Part shown: positions 58,904 through 64,000 of the stretch, one piece after another
Numbering within the stretch: position 1 is the first letter of the stretch
Layout of the letters: every line of letters begins with the position of its first letter
NCBI RefSeq assembly: GCF_900609065.1
Contig: NZ_UXAU01000020.1
Span: forward strand, 1-64,000
Direction of reading: 5' to 3'
Origin: Arthrobacter ulcerisalmonis
GTDB lineage: Bacteria; Actinomycetota; Actinomycetes; Actinomycetales; Micrococcaceae
Length of the DNA stretch: 64,000 bases
Notes under the pieces: model-generated
What the model was told of the DNA's origin: nothing
Database searches by the model: none
The model's input: only the letters and a program-made list of their open reading frames with translations
Made by a program: the position numbers and the translations under genes

Positions 58904-59533
58904 TCAGTACGCGGAGCTTGAGGGCGACGGCGAAGCGGATGGTGAGCTGGGGTGTTCTGTCCAACAGGCCAGGATGGTGGTGGCCATTTGGTACGCCAAG
59001 TCGTTGCGGGTGATGAAGTTGGGGCCGATCGCGTCTGGCAAGTCGGACGCGTCCACTTCCAGGACAAAGCTGTCCTTCTGGAACACGGCCGAGCCCGCCC
59101 CGGTCTCGTAGGCCGGGAAGCCCAGGTTGGACAGCCCGTTGATGGTCTTGGCGTTCTTGGCCAGGGCCTGCATGGCGTCGTAGTATTTCAGCGCCCAGAT
59201 CTTGTCCAGGCTCTCCTTCACCGAAATGACCAAGTCACCCTTCTCCAGGTGATAGGTGCAGGTGAAGGTGCTGTCAGCCCATTTGCTCTCCGTCCGCGGG
59301 TTCGACTGCAGCTTCAAAATGGCCGTGAGGCGTTCCATGGGCTGGTCCCCGCACACCATTTTCGACTCTGCGCTGGGTTCATTGGCAGGCCGGGGCGAGA
59401 CCGATCCGCCCCCACCGTGGTGGCCCGCGGCGGGAGCGGCACCGCCACCTCCGGGCGAGGCTGCGCCGCCGCAACCGGCCAGCAGCAGCGAGGACACCGC
59501 CAAAGCTGCCAGCCAAGATGCCTGCTTCTTCAT
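58904..59533 (-). CDS. Putative lipoprotein
   Basis: A 209-residue predicted lipoprotein. The signal ends in SSLLLAGC (Cys 21) and a Gly/Ala/His-rich linker follows. The mature domain (from about residue 55) contains SKMVCGDQPMERL and FTCTYHLEKGDLVISVKES, with two Cys that may pair. Ends in a Ser/Pro-rich tail. Not recognised further. It lies downstream of the sortase gene on the same strand, so it may be surface-associated. Confidence 0.75.
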   Translation of the reverse strand: MKKQASWLAALAVSSLLLAGCGGAASPGGGGAAPAAGHHGGGGSVSPRPANEPSAESKMVCGDQPMERLTAILKLQSNPRTESKWADSTFTCTYHLEKGDLVISVKESLDKIWALKYYDAMQALAKNAKTINGLSNLGFPAYETGAGSAVFQKDSFVLEVDASDLPDAIGPNFITRNDLAYQMATTILACWTEHPSSPSASPSPSSSAY

Positions 59534-59569
59534 GACTCGTCCGTCCCGGCCGCTACCCGTGCGGGTAGG

Positions 59570-60289
59570 TCAGGCCTTGAGTTTTGCGTAGACCACGTAG
59601 TTGTCGTCAAAGAGTCCGGTCGCTGGATCATAGCCATCACAGGTGATGAGGCGAAGCTCGGAACCCTCGGTGTTGCCATAGACATCGAAGGTGGGGAAGT
59701 CATTCTTGCTGTATTGCGCGGCCCGGTCCACCACAAATGTTGCGGTGCTGCCGTCGGCGCGGAGAGCGTTGATCTCGGCACCTGCAGCGAGTTGGCGGAG
59801 GTCCGCGAAGACGCCCTTGTGCCCGCCTAGCGCGTTGACGTGGCCCAGATAGATCGAGGGCCCGCGCTCGCCGGGGGTGGGGGAGCCGTTGTACCAGCTG
59901 GCCGGGGCGCCGTCGCCCACGTCCTGCGGCACCTCAAGGGATCCGTTGGCCCGCAGGCCGAGGCTGAGCAGGTCAGTCCGGAGGCCAATTGAGGGGACTT
60001 CAAGGGTGACCGGCTCGGATCGGGGCAAAACGGGAAGTACGACGCCGGCGGGCGCAGCGGGTGCAGCGCTGCCAGCAGGTGCCGGCCCAGTTCCCGCGGG
60101 AGACGGTGCAACCGTGGCGGCTGGCTGCGAGGCCGCCGCGGAGGAGCTGGACGATGGTGCAGCCGAGCTGGACGCGGCAGGTGCCGCGCCGCCGTCGGGC
60201 GTTCCACAGCCGGCAAGGGGGAGGAGGAGCAGAACTCCGGCCACCACGGAGGCACTGAGGCCCCCGCGGCGGCCGGATTTCGTGTGCAT
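59570..60289 (-). CDS. Class F sortase, with lipobox
   Basis: Cysteine transpeptidase that attaches or crosslinks surface proteins. The catalytic domain (about residues 90-239) has VTLEVPSIGLRTDLLSLGL, GPSIYLGHVNALGG (catalytic His), and ELRLITCDGYDPATGLFDDNYVVYA with the nucleophile Cys 217 in LITC and a following Arg/Asp region. The N-terminus has both a hydrophobic helix and a lipobox LLPLAGC (Cys 28), so it may be a lipoprotein rather than a transmembrane protein. Ser/Ala/Pro-rich linker. Next to a CHRD surface protein. Confidence 0.85.
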   Translation of the reverse strand: MHTKSGRRGGLSASVVAGVLLLLPLAGCGTPDGGAAPAASSSAAPSSSSSAAASQPAATVAPSPAGTGPAPAGSAAPAAPAGVVLPVLPRSEPVTLEVPSIGLRTDLLSLGLRANGSLEVPQDVGDGAPASWYNGSPTPGERGPSIYLGHVNALGGHKGVFADLRQLAAGAEINALRADGSTATFVVDRAAQYSKNDFPTFDVYGNTEGSELRLITCDGYDPATGLFDDNYVVYAKLKA

Positions 60290-60313
60290 CACAATGCTCG
60301 TGACGGGCCGCGG

Positions 60314-61087
60314 TTAGACGGCGTCGTTGGCATTGCGCCGACGCACCAGGTAGGCGCCGCCAGCTGCAGCGGCGAGGACCAAGCCGCCACCCAGGGCCAG
60401 CATGGCGGTGTTGGTGCCGCCAGTTTCGGTGGCAACGCCAGTGTCAGCGCCGCCTACCGGCATGGCCATACCTGCCTTGAGCGTTCCGCACAGGGCAGGT
60501 GAGGTTGCAGCCAAGGGCAGGCTGGGAACCAAGTCAGACGGCGCCGCCTGGGCTGCGGGGCTGAGGGTGGCTGGATCCAAACCGTGCACCACCACAACGG
60601 CCGTGCCTGCCTTGAGCGCCGTCAGCGTATCGGCGTTCAGTTCGAACGTGCGGTCAACGGTGTAGCTGGAGCCTTGGCCAGCTACCTTGAGGTCAAGGCC
60701 AGCGGCAGGACTGGTGTCACCGCTGGTGGAGAGCGTGGTGACGATTCCGCCGTAGCTGGGTGCCCCCTCGGTGGTGGAGACGACGCCGTCACCATCCTTA
60801 TCGGCGGAGGGTGCCGGGCAGACGCCCTGAGCGCCGCCGTGGATATGCTGGACGTGCGGGTACGGCGCGTCCATGAACGTGGCGGCCAGCCCGGACACCT
60901 TGAGGACGGCGTGGGCCTGGTTGCCGGTGACATCAACGGTGATGGTGCCGGAGGCGTTGCTGCCATTGATCTGGCTGAGGGTGGATTGGAACGACCACTG
61001 ATCGGCAGCCGTGGCGGGGGCGCTGGCAAGGGCCATGCCGCCGAGTGCGAGCGCGGGTACTGCGAGGATGCGGAGTGTCTTGTTCAT
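60314..61087 (-). CDS. CHRD-domain surface protein, probable sortase substrate
   Basis: A 257-residue secreted protein. Signal peptide of about 27 residues (LRILAVPALALGGMALASAPATAA). The CHRD domain covers residues about 30-185 with AHAVLKVSGLAATFMDAPYPHVQHIHGG and VVVVHGLDP. The C-terminus reads ATETGG, a hydrophobic helix of 20 residues, then RRRNAND: a cell-wall-sorting-like signal without the canonical LPxTG. The sortase gene follows by 24 bp, so the two probably work together. Start ATG 61087. Confidence 0.8.
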   Translation of the reverse strand: MNKTLRILAVPALALGGMALASAPATAADQWSFQSTLSQINGSNASGTITVDVTGNQAHAVLKVSGLAATFMDAPYPHVQHIHGGAQGVCPAPSADKDGDGVVSTTEGAPSYGGIVTTLSTSGDTSPAAGLDLKVAGQGSSYTVDRTFELNADTLTALKAGTAVVVVHGLDPATLSPAAQAAPSDLVPSLPLAATSPALCGTLKAGMAMPVGGADTGVATETGGTNTAMLALGGGLVLAAAAGGAYLVRRRNANDAV

Positions 61088-61314
61088 GGGAAAACCTTTT
61101 CCTCTTGCACGTGACATTTCTTCCCAGGGCGGGATACAGGTTGTTCGGGGCGCTAGTAAGCCTGGATGGGTAAATATGTGAAATACCTTACAAATACCTG
61201 TGACGCGGCTTATCGTTTTGCCCTGAGGTACTGCGCCGGCACGTAAGATGGTGACAAGGTGCGCCGGGAAGTCTGGTCGGCATGGTTTTGTCGACCCTCC
61301 GCGAAAGTTAGTTC

Positions 61315-62640
61315 ATGAACCAAGCACCCCAGTCCCGTGTCTTCTCCCGGGGCAGCTACTCAGAAGCCCTCCGAATCGGCGCGATCCTTCGCAAGGAAAC
61401 CGTGGGTGGCGCCCTCTTGGTCGCCGCAGCGGTGATCGCCCTCATCTGGGCCAATTCCCCGGCGTCGGATTCCTACTTTGCGCTCCGCGACCTCAAGTTC
61501 GGTTACGAACCGTGGCACTTGGAGCTGAGCCTGGGTGCCTGGGCGGCGGACGGATTGCTGGCCATCTTCTTTTTCCTGGTGGGTTTGGAGCTCAAAAGGG
61601 AGTTTGTGGCGGGGGACCTGCGGGAGATCAAAAAGTCGATCGTCCCGGTGGCGGCCGCGGTTGGGGGCGTGGTGGTTCCGGCCCTGATCTACGCCGGGAT
61701 CAACCTGACCAGCCCCGAGACCCTGCGCGGTTGGGCCATTCCCACCGCAACTGACATTGCCTTCGCTGTGGCCGTGCTGGCAATTATCGGCTCCCACCTG
61801 CCGAGCGCCCTGCGCATCTTCCTGCTCACGCTGGCTGTGGTGGACGACCTCATCGCCATCAGCATCATCGCGTTCTTCTACACCAGCGAAGTCCAGCTCA
61901 CCCCGCTTCTCTTGGCCCTCATTCCGTTGGGCCTCTACGCTTTCCTTGCCCAGAAGTACCGGCATTTCTTCGGCCGCAAGGCCGCTGCTGCGTGGCTGAT
62001 CCTGTTGCCGTTGGGCATTGTGACCTGGGCGCTGGTCCACGCGTCCGGCATTCACGCCACGGTGGCCGGAGTTCTGTTGGGCTTCGCCATCCCGGTGATC
62101 CGATCGCAGGCCGGCGGCGGTCCCGGCGCAGGTCCGGGCCTGGCGGAAATCTTCGAGCACCGCTTCCGCCCCATCTCGGCGGGTATCGCTGTTCCGGTGT
62201 TTGCGTTCTTCTCGGCCGGCGTGGCCGTGGGCGGCTGGTCCGGCTTTGTTTCCGCGTTGAGCGATCCGGTGGCCTTGGGCATCATTGCTGCCTTGGTGCT
62301 GGGCAAGCCGATCGGCATCCTTGGCACCACGTGGGTCCTGACCAAGGCAACCCGGGCGCGGCTGGACGACTCACTGAAATGGATCGACATCTTCGGGGTG
62401 GCGCTGTTGGCCGGCATCGGCTTCACCGTGTCGCTGCTGGTGGCGGAGCTCAGCTTCGGGTTGGGCAGCCCGCATGACGACCACGCCAAGGTGGGCATCT
62501 TGGCTGCCTCGCTGATCGCGGCGATCCTGGCCACCCTGGTGCTGAGCACTCGGAACCGGCAGTACCGGCAGGCCGAGGAACTGGAGAAGGTGGACGCTGA
62601 CCAGGACGGAATCCCGGACGTATACCAGGGCCGGTCCTAG
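61315..62640 (+). CDS. nhaA: Na+/H+ antiporter NhaA
   Basis: Membrane antiporter that exports sodium in exchange for protons. Twelve hydrophobic helices. Key residues: Asp 147 in [14 protein letters not shown] (the NhaA Asp133 equivalent) and Asp 177-178 in [11 protein letters not shown] (the ion-binding pair). [12 protein letters not shown] is also present in the form [15 protein letters not shown]-terminal extension of about 30 residues ([22 protein letters not shown]) is polar. The start ATG 61315 is preceded by a 227-bp divergent gap. No riboswitch was evident. Confidence 0.95.
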   Translation: MNQAPQSRVFSRGSYSEALRIGAILRKETVGGALLVAAAVIALIWANSPASDSYFALRDLKFGYEPWHLELSLGAWAADGLLAIFFFLVGLELKREFVAGDLREIKKSIVPVAAAVGGVVVPALIYAGINLTSPETLRGWAIPTATDIAFAVAVLAIIGSHLPSALRIFLLTLAVVDDLIAISIIAFFYTSEVQLTPLLLALIPLGLYAFLAQKYRHFFGRKAAAAWLILLPLGIVTWALVHASGIHATVAGVLLGFAIPVIRSQAGGGPGAGPGLAEIFEHRFRPISAGIAVPVFAFFSAGVAVGGWSGFVSALSDPVALGIIAALVLGKPIGILGTTWVLTKATRARLDDSLKWIDIFGVALLAGIGFTVSLLVAELSFGLGSPHDDHAKVGILAASLIAAILATLVLSTRNRQYRQAEELEKVDADQDGIPDVYQGRS

Positions 62641-62658
62641 CGGGCTTTTTTTGGCGGT

Positions 62659-62883
62659 TTAGGCGGTTGCCAGTGGTTCCGCGGGTTCGGCTACGTGCCG
62701 GATGTCCAGCGCCTCAGGGTCGATGAGTTTCCGTAGCCCAGTGCGGGCGTCCATGATCCAGAAAAGCTCCAGCGACGGCACCACATCGATGACCCGGCCG
62801 GAGTGGAACAGCTTTCCTCGGTGCCAGGCTTCGATGTAGTCGTTGATGCGTAATGGGTTGGTGCCGGTCAATAGCAGATCCAT
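62659..62883 (-). CDS. Conserved small hypothetical protein
   Basis: A 74-residue protein with a regular sequence, MDLLLTGTNPLRINDYIEAW then HRGKLFHSGRVIDVVPSLEL and ALDIRHVAEP. It appears folded and has no membrane segment. The start ATG 62883 is favoured over the upstream frame. It is convergent with nhaA. The family is unknown to me. Confidence 0.65.
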   Translation of the reverse strand: MDLLLTGTNPLRINDYIEAWHRGKLFHSGRVIDVVPSLELFWIMDARTGLRKLIDPEALDIRHVAEPAEPLATA

Positions 62884-63026
62884 GGTGTGCCTCCCGTGTC
62901 TAATGCTTCTCTCCAAGCATTGCGTGCCTAGATTGCAGGCTCGTTTCCGCCGGATGATTTTCTGGTGACGCCAGGAGATAGGGTAATTTCGTTGACTATT
63001 CGGGGTTTGGCAATGGGGGATCTACA

Positions 63027-64000
63027 GTGAGCGACGTTTTAGGCCTGAGCATCATCGGGGTACCAGCGGTGGTTCGATTCGGCCCTGCGGTGAGCGCTGC
63101 GCAGGTGGCCGATCTGACAGCGGCCTGGTCCCGCTGTTTGGCTGCTCCGGACCTGGTTCCAGCCGCCGTCGACCCCGTCCTGCCCGGCTTGCCCTTCACC
63201 GCAGCCGTCACGTTCCAGCCGCAGGGGCGGGACCTGGATGTCCGGCAACTGTGCGCTGATACTTTTGAATCCCTCGCTGAGCGGCTGACCTCGCAGCTGA
63301 CGCTGCTGGCCATCGAGGCGAACGCGGGAACGCTCACCATGCTGCACGCCTGCGGGCTGTCCGCGGCAGCGGACGGCAGCGTCATGGCGTTGGTGGCCAA
63401 ATCCGGCACGGGAAAAACGACGGCGGCAACGCACCTGGCCAAAACGTTCGGCTATGTGACGGATGAGACGGTGGCGGTCACCTCGGCGGGGGAGGTGCTG
63501 GCCTACCCCAAGCCGTTGTCCGTCAAGGGAACCGTTGAAGGCCAGCCGAAGACCCAGACCGGCCCGGACAGCCTTGGCTTGGCTGAACCAACAGATGGGC
63601 TGTGGCTCCGGGGGATTGGCCTGCTGGACCGCCAGCCGGGCAGCCAGGCCGTGAGCGTCGAGGCTGTTCCGCTGCTGGAGGCCGTGATGGAACTGATCCC
63701 CAACACGTCCTCCCAAGCCCTATTGGATAAGCCGCTGCAGTCGCTCTGCGCGCTGATCGAACAGACGGGCGGCGTCCGCCGCTTCACCTACGCGGAAGCC
63801 GCGGACCTGGTGGAGGTGTTCCATGCGAGCGTCTTCGGGGGCGCTGCTGTGCCGGGACCTGTCTCAGCGCCCACGCCTGCTGAGTGGACCGGGGTGGGCT
63901 GCGCTGGTTCGGACGATCCGGTTCCCAACGGCTGGGTGGTGCGGTGCAACGCTGCAGACGCCGTGGAGTCTGACGGCGATATTCTGGTGCTCAACCGTGC
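63027..64000 (+). CDS. P-loop ATPase with HprK-like core, 3' end outside window
   Basis: A frame of 324 complete codons that is still open at the right edge. Start GTG 63027 follows GGGGGA by 6 nt. It holds a P-loop ALVAKSGTGKTTAATHLAK (Gly-Lys-Thr at 129-131), followed by YVTDETVAV, an HprK/SerK-like combination of Walker A and downstream acidic residues. Near the end, CNAADAVESDGDILVLN resembles the start of a PqqD-like (RiPP recognition) domain. Such fusions or pairs occur in peptide-modification clusters. The rest of the operon lies outside the window. Confidence 0.75.
   Translation, partial: MSDVLGLSIIGVPAVVRFGPAVSAAQVADLTAAWSRCLAAPDLVPAAVDPVLPGLPFTAAVTFQPQGRDLDVRQLCADTFESLAERLTSQLTLLAIEANAGTLTMLHACGLSAAADGSVMALVAKSGTGKTTAATHLAKTFGYVTDETVAVTSAGEVLAYPKPLSVKGTVEGQPKTQTGPDSLGLAEPTDGLWLRGIGLLDRQPGSQAVSVEAVPLLEAVMELIPNTSSQALLDKPLQSLCALIEQTGGVRRFTYAEAADLVEVFHASVFGGAAVPGPVSAPTPAEWTGVGCAGSDDPVPNGWVVRCNAADAVESDGDILVLNR

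Noticed and set aside
61088..61314. Sodium-responsive riboswitch before nhaA
   Set aside because: No conserved motif could be recognised by eye; only a direct repeat AAATACC at 61181 and 61192 was seen.
1..64000. CRISPR array, prophage, insertion sequence or integrase
   Set aside because: No direct-repeat array with regular spacers, no transposase or phage genes, and no tRNA or rRNA genes were found in the reading of both strands.

Overview
The window is high-GC, densely coded chromosomal DNA of an actinobacterium. The protein set and gene order (bS22 next to a small HTH gene, Rex, ResB/CcsB cytochrome c maturation, menaquinone genes, KtrAB, SseB, DUF4229, DUF6480, class F sortase with a CHRD protein) point to Arthrobacter or a close relative in the Micrococcaceae. 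Names rest on motifs and family knowledge only, because no database search was possible. No rRNA, tRNA, CRISPR array, transposase or phage module was seen. Most very long open frames opposite real genes are GC-driven shadows.

Layout. 1-3.6 kb: end of a Tad pilus locus (two TadE-like genes), a small membrane protein and the linked DEAH helicase. 3.6-8.2 kb: acetyltransferase, tRNA hydroxylase TrhO, two paralogous lipoproteins, a methyltransferase. 8.3-14.2 kb: topA, an SseB-like gene, ppx/gppA, an AT-richer islet with a small membrane protein and two hairpins, proC. 14.2-20.9 kb: a broken NAD(P)-binding protein gene, ktrA/ktrB, an AcuC-type deacetylase, an ArsR regulator, lldD and its GntR regulator with twin palindromic operators. 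20.9-25.5 kb: GH3 glucosidase, TetR regulator and CE7 esterase, bracketed by two copies of one hairpin repeat. 25.5-30.4 kb: DAHP synthase with an unusual aromatic-rich leader peptide and hairpins, HTH gene, bS22, HAD hydrolase, glutaredoxin-like protein, Rex, membrane protein. 30.6-36.3 kb: YceI and a tightly coupled cytochrome c maturation operon (phosphatase, TlpA, CcdA, ResB, CcsB). 36.4-41.6 kb: small membrane proteins, menA, menE, menB, VOC protein, CPBP protease. 41.8-48.3 kb: amino-acid permease, dienelactone hydrolase, CsbD, pentapeptide protein, MFS exporter, DUF6480, acetyltransferase and phosphatase. 48.4-53.2 kb: pta and ackA separated by a small acidic protein gene and a membrane-protein/winged-helix regulator pair behind a striking palindrome. 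53.2-55.1 kb: lower-GC hipBA toxin-antitoxin islet flanked by a 19-bp near-perfect direct repeat. 55-64 kb: acetyltransferase, oligopeptidase, LMW phosphatase, lipoprotein, class F sortase, CHRD surface protein, nhaA, a small conserved protein, and a P-loop (HprK-like) gene running off the right edge.

How they work together. Many genes serve respiration and redox balance: menaquinone synthesis, cytochrome c maturation, the NADH sensor Rex, lactate dehydrogenase and acetate overflow (Pta-AckA). The most interesting signals are regulatory. They are the 19-codon Trp/Tyr/Phe leader ahead of DAHP synthase (apparently leaderless, with two perfect hairpins), the twin lldR operators, the AAGTACTT double palindrome between pta and ackA, the paired hairpin repeats around the glycoside cassette, and the direct-repeat-flanked hipBA islet.
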